A stretch of 23,393 bases of DNA from assembly GCA_014621425.1 (NCBI GenBank), contig JAANBB010000550.1:1-23393 (forward strand), given 5' to 3'. The position numbers were made by a program, and so were the translations under genes. Shown piece after piece: positions 1 through 10,817 of the stretch (position 1 is the stretch's first letter; each line of letters begins with the position of its first letter). This DNA is from Cylindrodendrum hubeiense. Taxonomy: Eukaryota; Ascomycota; Sordariomycetes; Hypocreales; Nectriaceae. Under the pieces are notes generated by a model, which saw only the letters and a list, made by a program, of their open reading frames with translations, was not told where the DNA came from and did not search any database.

Positions 1-416
1 GCTGGTCCAAGACATCTTCGTCGCCCTTCTATACCTACTACTGGGATCACGCCCCGCCTGGACAGGAACGGGGCGCTTATCACATGTCTGAGATTTTCTA
101 TGTCTTTAACAACCTATACGGTACTGATCTACCATGGACCGACGTGGACTACAAAATCGCAGCGACCCTCAACGCATATTGGGCCAACTTCATTAAAACT
201 CAGAACCCCAACACGGGCGGCAGCAGGGAGAACGGAACCTTGGCAGAATGGGCACCCAGTAACAGCTCCATTGCGACAACGTTCCACCTTGCGCCTGCAG
301 CTCCTGAAAATGCCAACGGGTTACTTGAGGGCTATGCGCAGGTCCCGGTTGCGACGGAGGACCATGTCAACTTATGGACTAGCTACTTCGCTAGTCGAAC
401 GAATGAATCTCTCTAG
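1..416 (+). CDS. type-B carboxylesterase/lipase, C-terminal part (5' end outside window)
   Basis: The frame is open from base 3 to the TAG at 414-416 and gives about 137 residues; the first codon is cut by the window edge. The motif GAYHMSEIFYVFNNL matches the block of fungal type-B carboxylesterases (COesterase, alpha/beta hydrolase fold) that carries the catalytic histidine; that His is encoded at 81-83. The family hydrolyses carboxylic esters with a Ser-Glu/Asp-His triad; the serine elbow and acid residue would lie upstream. After the His block come W-ANF-KTQNPN and E-W-P, also usual near the end of these enzymes. N-NGT and N-SS are possible N-glycosylation sites, which fits a secreted enzyme (inference). 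No intron is visible in this part. The family is quite certain; the substrate cannot be told. Confidence 0.88.
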   Translation, partial: WSKTSSSPFYTYYWDHAPPGQERGAYHMSEIFYVFNNLYGTDLPWTDVDYKIAATLNAYWANFIKTQNPNTGGSRENGTLAEWAPSNSSIATTFHLAPAAPENANGLLEGYAQVPVATEDHVNLWTSYFASRTNESL

Positions 417-1282
417 AATTATCCTGTTATTATCTTTGTGAGAGCCTATATAGTTGGGCATGTGTCCGTAATTTAATTATATATATACTGCTTGCTTTAC
501 CAGTTATCCTTTCTCAATTCTAGTCGCTAATGCTAATAAGTGAGTTATAGGGCCTAGACTGATACTGGGCTATTAGATCAGATTAGTTGTAGTAGTTGTA
601 CTCTGGGGTACTGAGGGAGGGAGGAAGGGAGGATTACGAGAGACTGGGCCAGGTTAGGTAGTAGATTAGTAGTGATAATAGTAGGATTACTAGGTGTTAA
701 TATGAGATATTACTGCACATGGGTTAGCTGTGAGACTAAGAGTTACAATTTACGGACTAAGAGAAAGGATAAATTATAAATTGTACTTCTGAAAATAATA
801 AAGTATTTTTCATTTTACTTCTATTTATATTACGAATATACTATTATTCCATTCATGTAATTATAGTTATAATATTTATTTTCAAAGCAGATTATTAGGT
901 TTATGAATATCCCTTATATTCTCTTATTTATTAGGATTAATTATGAATTCATAGAAAGATCAGCAGCTCGTCTCTATTATATGGTCAGGCGTGAAGGGAT
1001 CATAGAGAACATCTTGATTTCCTTTTTATCAGGCTGTATAATGGATGGTCTTATATAAGGGATAATTGAAGGGTAAAGATAGGGCTGTTTCTGCAGGAAT
1101 AGACTATTGTTGATGGGAAAGATAACAACAAGATGATAAATATAGGAGAATAGCACCTAGACTGGAAGAATCAGTCATATCAAAGAGACTAAAGAATCTC
1201 AAGAGGCCAGAAACCCTGGAGAGGTCAAAGCAATACAGGTCAAAGCGATCGAGATCCTAGCTACGCTAGTCTCAACAGTTAA
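417..1282. other. intergenic spacer, convergent gene ends
   Basis: The spacer lies between the 3' ends of the carboxylesterase and the GH16 gene. It is moderately A+T-rich, with TA runs at about 475-490 and 770-900. I see no gene, RNA or repeat that I can support. It presumably holds both 3' untranslated regions. Confidence 0.6.
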
Positions 1283-2528
1283 CTACTGGTAAAGCTTGAC
1301 AGAGTTGATGAGCCAATACGCCTGCTTGAACGCTCCGGGGTTATTGGTGACATAGTCATCACAAGTGTTTGCCCCAGTGGAAGCCCTGCATTTCTGATTC
1401 CAAATGCCCTGATCAATATTATCTCCGCAAAAGGCCGTGTTAATGATCTGGCCAACGATTAGTACCTGGATGGTTCAACGATAATTTCTATAACATACGA
1501 TAGTTTGCCCTTTGAAGTATGTACCAACATTGCAGCCTTTTCCGCTGACGAACTGCGAGGCGGGGTTGCCCCATTTGCTCGGGTCTGGTTTCCCGGCGGT
1601 GATGTCGGCGGGGATATTCTCGCGGCTCCACCAGTAGATTTTGAGGGCGTTTGCTTCGAGCCAGGTTGCGTAGACGCCACCCTCGGCCCTGTTAAATGCT
1701 GATCCGTAGGATCCCGCGGTCATTGTATTGCCGCATCCATCACTGAAGTATTCAAGTTAGCTTCGATTAGGTCCCTTGCTCGGAGATATAACGAACTAAT
1801 TCTTGCCATCCTCACACTGATCAGACTCTGTCCCGCCATTGTTGCAGTTGGATCGACCGTCAATACCACCGATCTTGCTGAATGAGCAGGCACCACACGT
1901 GTGTAAGGATACGACATTTTGACTCTGGTCGTTAATGCCCTCGATAATATCAATCTCCCCAACGGGGTCTTCTTCAAAGTTGTACGACCAGCTGTAATAG
2001 CACAAGTGTCAGTGTCACACGCATGTCTTCGGAGAGCTCAAAAAGAGACGTATTGTTCCCCACTTACAAAGATGGCCAAATACCACAGGCAGTACCAGGC
2101 ATGTTGGCGATATCAGCGATCAGGATCCCCGGGCTCCATGTCGCCTTCGACTCCAAGCGAATGCTATCCCTGCCGTGGATAGTCTTGCTCTTGCCGCGAA
2201 GCTTGGCCTTATTCTTGGAGTCTACACCTAGGTAGACTTGGCCGTTGCTCGTCTTTGCAAGACCAGAGGAGATGGCTTCGTCTTTGCTCAGGTAGTTGAC
2301 TGAGCCGTTGGTGGGGTCGCCTCCGTACTTGTTGAAGTACGTAGCCTATCAAGTCAGATTCATGTGGTGTCGTCGGTCAGATCTCGAGCTTACATCTCTG
2401 AAGTTGAACTTGTCGAAAAAGTTGGTCGAGTCGTAGGTGGTCTTGAGGGAGAACTGACGAGTGGCTTGGCAGGACGTGTCGTGGGCAGAAGCCGCCACAA
2501 GCAAAAATGACATCCAGAATTGATACAT
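1283..2528 (-). CDS. secreted GH16 endo-1,3(4)-beta-glucanase, five exons
   Basis: The exons are 2528-2394, 2345-2068, 1991-1818, 1742-1499 and 1447-1283, giving 331 residues and TAG. The N-terminus MYQFWMSFLLVAASAHD is a signal peptide. The sequence MPGTACGIWPSFW is followed by GEIDIIEGIND, the GH16 active site: E150 is the nucleophile and E155 the acid/base, with D152 between. The C-terminal part has the Cys-rich pattern of fungal endo-1,3(4)-beta-glucanases (NTAFCGD, TCDDYVTNNPGAF, YW-INSVK). Introns are 48, 76, 75 and 51 nt; the 76-nt one has CTGAC and the 75-nt one GCTAAC branch sites. The 75-nt intron is the least certain: its best in-frame donor is GTGTGA at 1817. A TATTAAAAG box lies about 60 nt upstream of the ATG. 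The likely role is hydrolysis of mixed-linkage or 1,3-beta-glucan outside the cell. All exon phases fit and no break is seen. Confidence 0.9.
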
Positions 2529-2856
2529 GGCGAAAGCTGTTGTTCTGATATCAAGCGTTAGGGCTCATTTCTTGGAGGCAGCGTTGTCTTTTAATAGAAA
2601 TTCGCTGAAGAAGTTGGCGCCGGATTAGGGCAGGGGTATTTTGACTTTGTACAGACCCAACCTATCCCAAAGCGGCTGGCCGAGTTAGTGCTTATGTGGG
2701 CTGAGTGGCCCCTGAGAAATTTCGGGAATCCTCTTACTCAATGTCATACAGAGTACGATTATACGATCAGTATGGGTAGACTACAAGGTATCCAACGCCC
2801 CATCGAGACTAGTGTCAGGGCTGAGCCACCAACTAATACCCACGGCGGAGCTATAT

Positions 2857-2910
2857 ACCGGCTTTCACTGTTTCGCCGGGCACACCGGTTTTCACTGTTT
2901 CACCGGGCAT
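2857..2910. repeat. 27-bp tandem repeat, two copies
   Basis: Copies at 2857-2883 and 2884-2910 share the pattern ACCGG-TTTCACTGTTTC-CCGGGCA and differ by a few C/T changes. A partial third copy (ATCGGGC) follows at 2911. Confidence 0.8.
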
Positions 2911-2941
2911 ATCGGGCTATGCGGCGTTTAAGCTGACTACC

Positions 2942-2974
2942 CCGGGTGAGCCAGCTCCGGCAGAGCTCACCCGG
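2942..2974. repeat. 10-bp perfect inverted repeat
   Basis: CCGGGTGAGC (2942-2951) pairs with GCTCACCCGG (2965-2974) around a 13-nt loop. It is a strong hairpin or a dyad binding site; its function is unknown. Confidence 0.6.
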
Positions 2975-3049
2975 CCCCTCTGGGTCACACGATTGACTGT
3001 GGCGCAAGAGCAAACTGCACATCTTCACCGTAATCCCATGTCTCGATAC

Positions 3050-3339
3050 GGAGGAGCATTTCAAAAGTCTTGTCCCAAAACGAAGCCACACATTGCTTTT
3101 TATCACGAAAGGTACACTGAATACAACCAGAAAGACCAGCCCGCTATAGCAGGCTCTGTATTACAACACCTTTAGGCGAGAAGCCATTTCTTCATTTGGC
3201 CTATTATCACTGAAGAGACAGGGAGCTTTGTGGTGGGTGGTCTACAATTCCTTTGCTTGTTGTGTATCAGAAGGTACTTTGCAAGGATCAAAGGATGACG
3301 TGTCATTAGGTCGGGACAAAACTTTTCAAATGCTCCTCC
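3050..3339. repeat. inverted pair of 27-bp segments encoding YGGAF-K-CP
   Basis: Bases 3050-3076 and the reverse complement of 3313-3339 agree at 25 of 27 positions. Each lies in a short open frame reading away from its own strand start: RYGGAFQKSCP on + and EYGGAFEKFCP on -. Similarity beyond the core is weak. These could be two degenerate relics of the same gene or the ends of a decayed inverted element. Confidence 0.5.
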
Positions 3340-3877
3340 ATATTCAATATCAATGAAGAGGCAAGAGAAAACTGCTTCTGTCAAATCTTAATGGTTGATA
3401 GAATGGACCGTTGCATTGCAAAGCTGACGTGATGATGAAGGATCATGTTCTCAGGGGAGGAACTAGCTCAACCACAGATTTTGATATCGTATAGAGGCAA
3501 CCTTGATTCACCTAAGCGATGACATGTCTGAGAAACGGTCAGTTCATTAGCGCTAATCCCGATATGACTACTACGTACTCATCAGTGCTTGAACAACCAG
3601 CGAGTGAGTACCCTACTAGTTCTCACGGCACTTCACATCATGGAGAGTCCCCGTCGGCTGTCTGTTTTGCCTTTCCTTCTCCGGAAACTCAACGCCGGAG
3701 CCATCCTTCCTTTTCCAGGATCATCCTCCTTTCATCTTAAAATCTCGAGATGACGTCGACGCGATGGTCTCAACCTCGCCCCAGCCGCCCGTCCCGAGTT
3801 AAAATACCGGGTCTCGCGTCTACTCATCCCTGCTGTTCTCCATGTACTACTTCTAGGTCCTCTGGCTCATTTCGAGC

Positions 3878-6458
3878 ATGCTCTCGCTGAAATCGGTGAA
3901 CAACGACGATAGCAACGCAGCACTTGTCAGCAGCTTGCTGTCTGTGGACGAGAATGGCAATCTCACTCTTCTACAGCAAGACTCGGCATCGCAGCTGTGG
4001 CAGAGGTATCCGTTCTGGCATGCATCCAGTGAGAACGTCATTGAGCTTAAGGGGTATATGCTCCGCATGCATGCAGTGGCGAGCAGCGACGATGAGTCGC
4101 CTCTCATTCCCGGGTGCTGGTTGCGCGTCAGCAGCTCCGGCGTTGTACGAAGCATCATTAACGGCCGGCACGCATCCCTCTCGCCTACCCCTCAGTGGTA
4201 CCAGGCAAATGCAAAGGGAGTTCTAAATATCATGCTTCAGAACGATGATGCTACATGTCACCAGTTTGTGGCCGATTCCTTCCGCGCTGCTAAGCCGGGA
4301 TCACGAGAGACTTCCTTGGGAAATGCACTTTTAGATCCATCTAAGAAGTTAATCAAGAAACTCGACGGTGAGAAAACCCGAGGATGTCAAAGCACTAACC
4401 AAGCCGGACGGAACTCCACTAGTAGGAAATGTCTCAGACGACGACTTGAAGGCCGCCGCCGATTCAATCTCAACCCTAGTGGACCAGGCACACCAGTACC
4501 ACGATGGTAACCAGCAAGAATTCGCATCATTCAAGGCGGCCATGTTGGCACCCGGCGTTGGAGGAGCGCTTCCTTACGATGCACAATTCTTCTCCCTGGG
4601 TGGCTTGATCGATGACATCGAAGGCGCCTGGAACTGGGTGGAGCACAAGCTTGAGGAGGCTTGGAAATGGGGCTGCGAATTTTTTGGTGAGCTCGAGTCC
4701 CCTCCCCCTCCCCTCGGGGTTATATGACTGTTCGTCTTTTCTAATATTCCCACCTAATACAAGAGGACGTTAGCGGTCGGGTCTGGAAGTTCATTATCCA
4801 TATTGGAGATGAAGTCTTCAACTTTGTCTTAAAGACCGTATCGACCATTGTAAAAGCCATTACCTGGGTTTTCCGGAAGCTCGGTGCCTTGTTAAAGGAT
4901 ATCGTTGAGTTCCTCGGATATCTTTTCAACTGGACAGATATCCTAGACACTGCTGATAGCATCTCTACAAGCTTCAACGTCGCTCTAGACTACGGACAGG
5001 ACCTGCTCAGCAAGTCCGAGCTTAACATTGACTCCTGGCTCGAGGATCTCCGAACAACCATCAAGAACCAACTACCAGGCCTGCAAAACAACACATACGA
5101 TGGTACCCAGGAGTCTCCTCCGCGCTTGGAGTCAGAGCCTCCTAGCCAATTTGCTGGTGATGGCTCCGATGAAGACGAGGTGAAATCCGGCGTGGCGTAC
5201 AATTGGTCCACCTACTACTTCACATATGGTGGGGGCACCACCAACGCCTACCTTCATGATGATGAAGAAAAAGCCGAAGACTCACCGGAACAAATCATTC
5301 TCACAATATGGGATGATGTTCAAAGTGAAGTAGGAAGAATTGTCAAGCTAGCTGGCACCTTGGCCAAGGACTTGCTCGACTTCTTTCTCTCTGGCAAGTA
5401 CAAAATCCAAGGGTTGATGGGCAAGATCTCTGCAGACCTTGTAGACAGTATGATTGATTCTCTTAAAACCCTAGGAAATATCCTTTTCGAGGCTCTCTCA
5501 CAGGGAATCAACTTGGCAAGGGACGTGGCGAACAAGACAATTGACATTCCGGTGCTCGGCTGGCTTTGGAAGCACGTTATCGCTGGTGGCGAGTCTCTTT
5601 CCCTACTGGGCCTTTGCTCTCTTATCCTTGCCATTCCTACAACAGTTCTCTACAAGCTCAAGATGAAAATTGCCCCTCCCAAACTCAAGAGTCGCCTAAC
5701 CAAAGAAAGTTTTCACCAGTATGTCTCGGGGACGGCCGAGTCTGGTTTCACTAGCGACATAACCAACTTTAGGCTGGCGGCTGCCTCAAGTCATGAGTTA
5801 GTCTACGGAGAGTTCGAGACCATTTCGCTCTTGGTAGATGGAGCTTTTGAAGGAACAGGGCTGGAGAGCATTCCCATCGGGCCCATCGCCGCCGTCACGA
5901 ATGTTCTCAACTCAACATCACTCACATTCGAGACTGTAGGTGGATTCATCAGCTGGCCTGTCGAAGGTTCTGATGGAACCACGACAATGGAAATTGACTC
6001 GTTTGACCTCGGAAAATTTGCAAAGTATTCTGTAAGCATCACCTTACTCTATTGCAGAGATCCTTAGACTGACCATGGTTCAGAAATGGGGCTTAACAGT
6101 AACCAACTTTGCCGCAAATGCTGTAGTAAAGATTGTGGCCAAAGGAAAGAAGGCCGAGCAGCCCGTCCTTAAGCGATGGAAGGGTAGTGTGGCTGCAGTT
6201 ATATCTGTCCCGATGCTCTGCGTGGCTTTGACCGGAGATATTAACGATTCGAGAGAGGGGACACAGAAGACAGAAATTATTGTCAATCACTTTATTGAGG
6301 CCTTCCTCAAGTTTGGGAAGCAGTGGGGCTTTGCAGCAGCCTCTTGGAATGATGAAATTGAGAATGAAGTTATGTATATTGGGTTGGCAGTAAAGGAAGT
6401 TTGTACGTATGTCGGGTATGGGTTAAAGGTGTTGGACTTTATTGAGGGGCATATATGA
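3878..6458 (+). CDS. large uncharacterised helix-rich protein, probably N-terminally truncated, frame discontinuity near 4370
   Basis: Coding blocks are 3878-4686, 4764-6031 and 6084-6458. Introns at 4687-4763 (GTGAGC donor) and 6032-6083 (GTAAGC donor, CTGAC branch) join in phase. In the first block the frame changes between 4367 and 4480. Either a 112-nt intron (4368-4479, GTGAGA...CCCTAG) is removed, giving 779 residues, or there is one extra base in the A4 run at 4373-4376. The product has many amphipathic helices (for example VWKFIIHIGDEVFNFVLKTV), an acidic stretch near 5250-5290 and a hydrophobic segment SLLGLCSLILAIPTTVLYKL (5594-5659) that could cross a membrane. I recall similar long proteins, without a named function, in fungi and bacteria; there this region follows a long N-terminal part that is missing here. 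A TAG stands in frame just upstream (3854-3856), though CTTCTAG there could be an acceptor for an unseen upstream exon. I assign no function. Confidence 0.6.
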
Positions 6459-6859
6459 GGAAATAAATAATTAGAAGGTTCTGAATAAAAATAACTGATA
6501 TCCTCCATGGACATTTATTCTACCCCTGTGATACTATTCGCCGAAGATTAGGAGTGAGACCTAGCTATGATACATTATCTTGTTATCACACACCGCTCAT
6601 TTAATAGACCAGCTATCACTCTATTAGAAGCAACTTGAGATATAATAGGAGAGCTTTTAGTCTGGTTTCTTGTTATATATTTAAATCTTTAAACCTTTAT
6701 TAATCTTAGAGAAGGGTGATCTGAGATTAAGTTTATTATCTAATTTAGTTAATGTAATATTAATATAGTTAAATTAGTTATTCTAGAATGAATAATTATA
6801 TTCTAGACTATAATATAATATTCTATATTCTAATAATACTTGAATAAAATATAAAGTAT
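6459..6859. other. A+T-rich spacer
   Basis: This is the 3' flank of the preceding gene, grading into the RIP-like A+T-rich block from about 6660. No gene or repeat boundary is recognised before the target duplication at 6860. Confidence 0.5.
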
Positions 6860-6867
6860 ATTTTATT
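6860..6867. repeat. 8-bp target-site duplication, left (MULE)
   Basis: ATTTTATT here matches ATTCTATT at 10653-10660 except for one C/T difference, as expected for a duplication later hit by RIP. Confidence 0.75.
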
Positions 6868-9800
6868 AGTAATTACTAGAGGGGCATGACTTTTTACTAT
6901 ACGGGCATAATCTTATACGGGTATGACTTTTTCTATAATCCTTATTGGCTCAAAAAAAAAGATCTCCATATATACATATAATCAAAGGCAGTGAAATTAG
7001 CTTAATTAATAGCTATTATACCTATATTAAGTCCGTGATTATAATATTCTGCTATTATTATATTAAGATAGTATAATTTTAATCTCTTATATTTAAATTC
7101 TTAGTTAAATTATAAGTGATTAGAATTATATTATATTATAATAATATTATTAGGTTATCTTAGTTATATTATGATAGTATTATTAGATTATCTTAAATTA
7201 ATATAATTTAATAGTATTATTATAATATTATTAAGATAATCTAATAGTATTATTATGATATTATTAAGATGACTTAATAGTATTATTATAATATTATTAA
7301 GATAATCTAATAGTATTATTATAATATTATTAAGATAACCTGATATATAATTAACTATAATAATATAATTTTAATCCTTAGGATTTGAATTTATATTCTA
7401 ATTATAAATAATTAAAATCCTATTATTTTTATTTTATATTATTCTCTATTATTATTTATTAATTTCTATTAATTTCTATTAGTTTTTTATTTTATAGATA
7501 TTAGGTTATAATCTTTATCTAATAACTTATATTTTAATAAGTTATCTAGGACTAAGTATAGCTAACTGGTTATGGGTTATTTATATAATTAATCTGACTT
7601 ACTAGCTTATTTCCTATTTAATTCTTATTAATATTAATTAGTTTTGGCTTCTTACTAGTTTTTTTTACTTATACTTTATTATTTAACTTGTTAATATAAT
7701 AGTAATTAATTAAATATTAATAGCCTAGGATTAACTATTAATCTTAATAGTTAAACTAGAGGATATGATTTATAGTGTATTTTTTAGGTGATTATATAGT
7801 ATTAAAGTAATCTTTAGGTTAAGGATATAATAATATAGATCTTATAATAATAATTCTTAAAGTTATTAATATAAATAGATATCTTATTTTATAAATTATA
7901 GATCTAAATCTAGTTTCTTATAAATTATATAAGAGTATAGGATATTAAGTTATATTAAGATAGAATATTTATTATTATAGTCTTATAGAGGAGTTAGAAA
8001 GGGATTCTTTCTAGTTAATATTATCTTATATATAATATAATATTACCCTTATATTAAGATCAGGCTCTTTAAAGAGATTATTATTTGTAATTTATCTAGA
8101 TATTCTGAGCTTAGTTTAAAGAGATTATATACTATAAGTACCTTATCTATTATATACTTATCTAAGAAATTATACTTTTAATTCTTTATTATATTTTATA
8201 TTATCTTAATAAGGTAAAAGAAATTATTTATATTATTTAATAAATAGCTTTTAATATTATTATTATTTATTTCTATATTAGATATAATATAAATATTAAA
8301 ATTATAATATATCTTAATAAAGTAATAAGCTTATTGAGCTCTTATAGGTATATAAGTATTATATAAGTAATATAAGATTAGTTATTAATTATAAAATTTC
8401 TTATATAATATTCTCTAAGCTTTTTTATAGACTATCTTATTATTAGTAAATAATATAATTTTCTATATCTAAAAGATATCTTAATAAGTATAAAGAATCT
8501 TATTAGTTATTAAACTATTAACTAATACTTAATTAATTAGGCTAAACTAGGTATAATATTAAGGGGATTTATTAAGATTATTATTATTTGAGCTATTAGT
8601 AAACTTGGATAGTTTAAGCTATTTCTACTTTAATTTGAGAAAGATATTAGAATTAATATAATAGATATATAGCTACTATTATAATATAGGAAACTAATTA
8701 TCTAAGACTATCTTTATTAACTTATTAAAGTCTATAATAATAATAATTAGGTCTTTAATAGATTATTTATTAATTAATTATTAAATCCCCTCTATAAGGA
8801 ATTAGAATTCTTCCTATTTCTTATTATTAATTAAGCTAAATATTATATTAAAGACTATCCCTAAATATATCTATTTAGTTATTTAAAAGAGGGATAGCTT
8901 AAACTGATTAGTATTATATATATTATTAAAACTAATAATATCTAGAAAGTATTTTTATATTTAAAGATAATAGGAGAAGATCTATATTAAGCTAATAACT
9001 CGATTTAGCTTATTATTTACTTACTTTATTAAATAAGGGATTTTATTCTTATTAAAAAGCTTAATTAGGGCTATAATAGAGGTATACCTATTTAACTTAT
9101 TATAATTAATTATAATTCTAGTATTATAGATATCCTTTTAAGTAAAGTTAATATTTAGGTATTAGTCTTAAATAATTACTTATATATTATAAGTATATAT
9201 ACTAACCTGTTAACTTATAATCTTAAGAATAATTCTAATAAGTAAAGTAAGTTATTAATAGATAAGATAAGTTAATAGAATAAGACTGGGCTTATAATTA
9301 TATTTATTATATTCTATATTTAGGTATTATTATAAGAATTATTTTCCCTTTTTAAGGGCTTTAATAATAACCTATTACTTATAATTATATTTCTAAGATT
9401 TCTATTATTATAATCTAACTCTTTTAATAGGTTATAATTATTTAAATTAATTATATTAAAATATATATTAGATTTTCTGGTCTTAATATTAATATCTATA
9501 TTACTAAATAATATTAAATCTATACTCCTTTACAAAGATATTAACTATCTTAAAGAGAGTCTCTATATCTAGGGTAATATTACCTAAAATAGGAGGGTTA
9601 AGTATTAGCTCTGATTTCGGGGAGATTAAGGATTATATAGATATAGGAAATATACCTATTAGAGGACTTAATATTAATTATTAATCTTAAGATAAAGAGT
9701 ATAGTAAAGGGGGATTATAGGTCCCTAGACTTAGTAATAACCAGCTCTATCTCTCCTACTATTTATATACCTATTTATATTAATAAGTGAGGTTAAGTAT

Positions 9801-10652
9801 AAGATACTAGCTTTTTCTAATAATTTATTATATAAGCTTTAGAGTAGATTAGAATTTGGCCTTTATTACTTAAGGTAGTATTAGAGATACTAGAAGGCTA
9901 GATATATAAGATATAGGAGTTAATAATAAGTATAGGTATTTACCTAAGATTAAGCTTATTACTTAATAAATAAATAATAAAATTAGGGTAAGATTAGTAT
10001 TAAAATAGATTTTATAATTATTATATATTATTTAAGTTAACTTATTTATACCTTATTAACTATAAGGTCTAGGAATATCAGAAAATTATTATAGATATAA
10101 TATGAAGAGATTATTAATAATATTATTATCTCTGATAATATAAAATAGAGAAATAGTACTAGCTATAGTTAATAGACTTAAAGGGTATAATAGACTTAAT
10201 AGATTAGTATTATATTTAATATAATAACTTAAAGAGCATAATAGACTTAATTAATATAATAGATTTAGTAAGTTAGTATTATACTCCACATAATAGTACT
10301 TTCAAGGGATTAATTAATTACTAGGACTTAGGCTTTGGCTTTATCTTTAGGATCTAAGATCTGGTTTAATATTAGTTTATTAATAATAAGATATATTTAA
10401 TCTGGGGGGGGGTAGGGGATACTAATCAGGGGTGAGCTCTAAGAATAACTATTAGGATATTTATAATAATTATTTCTAGAGATAAGATTATTTTAATTAT
10501 AATAGGTTAAATATTAAGGGGTATAAAGAGGAAATATAATAGAATTCCTATATATTAATAATTATTTTTAAGTTAATAAGAGTAATAGAAAAGTTATATC
10601 TATATAAGATTATACTTATATAGTAAAAAGTTATACCCCTCTAGTAATTATT
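6868..10652 (-). mobile_element. Mutator-like element (MULE), full length, RIP-inactivated
   Basis: The 3785-bp element is bounded by inverted repeats of about 85 bp (6868-6952, 10568-10652) starting AGTAATTACTAGAG, with 8-bp target duplications outside. The minus-strand frame at about 8560-8930 is the decayed core of a MULE transposase. NTNQFKLSLF follows the first catalytic region (8907-8927, where a likely DGTY now reads NNIY), then EEF*FLIEGI, then IIDFNKLIKIVLDN*FP with the second Asp codon at 8730-8732. These match the DGTYKTN...VTDRE block of fungal Hop/MULE transposases once C-to-T changes are allowed for. Stops (TAA/TAG from CAA, CAG, TGG) fill every frame, so the element is dead. 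Subterminal parts contain a 33-bp repeat array (7126-7335) and a G8 run near 10402-10410. The short copies in this window are its deletion derivatives. Confidence 0.82.
7126..7335. repeat. 33-bp subterminal repeat array of the MULE (RIP-mutated)
   Basis: Direct and inverted copies of a TAGTATTATTATAATATTA-like unit with a 33-bp period occur here, on the 3' side of the MULE. The same array, less mutated, lies at 19348-19512 in the short copy. Confidence 0.65.
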
Positions 10653-10660
10653 ATTCTATT
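10653..10660. repeat. 8-bp target-site duplication, right (MULE)
   Basis: ATTCTATT is the partner of ATTTTATT at 6860-6867. Confidence 0.75.
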
Positions 10661-10817
10661 TCTCTCTAGATAATATAATTATATTCTAGTAAAGTCTAAT
10701 TATTATTATAAAGTAATTTAGTTAGTTAATTATATTATTTTCTTAGTATAATACTTTTTATTTATTAACTCTTAGTAAATACTATATAATCTTAATATAG
10801 ATATTTTAATTATTAAT

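Larger units (their letters stand above)
2529..3877. other. intergenic spacer with small repeats
   Basis: This is the divergent spacer between the GH16 gene and the gene beginning at 3878. It contains a 27-bp tandem repeat (2857-2910), a 10-bp inverted repeat (2942-2974) and an inverted pair of 27-bp segments (3050-3076 and 3313-3339). Short open frames at 2993-3175 (+) and 3172-3384 (-) share the peptide YGGAF-K-CP but match no family I recognise. A 73-codon frame at 3519-3740 (+) shows no recognisable features. Confidence 0.5.

Noticed and set aside
7126..7335. Regular 33-bp repeats resembling a CRISPR array
   Set aside because: The units are contiguous without unique spacers, occur in direct and inverted form, and belong to a fungal transposon.
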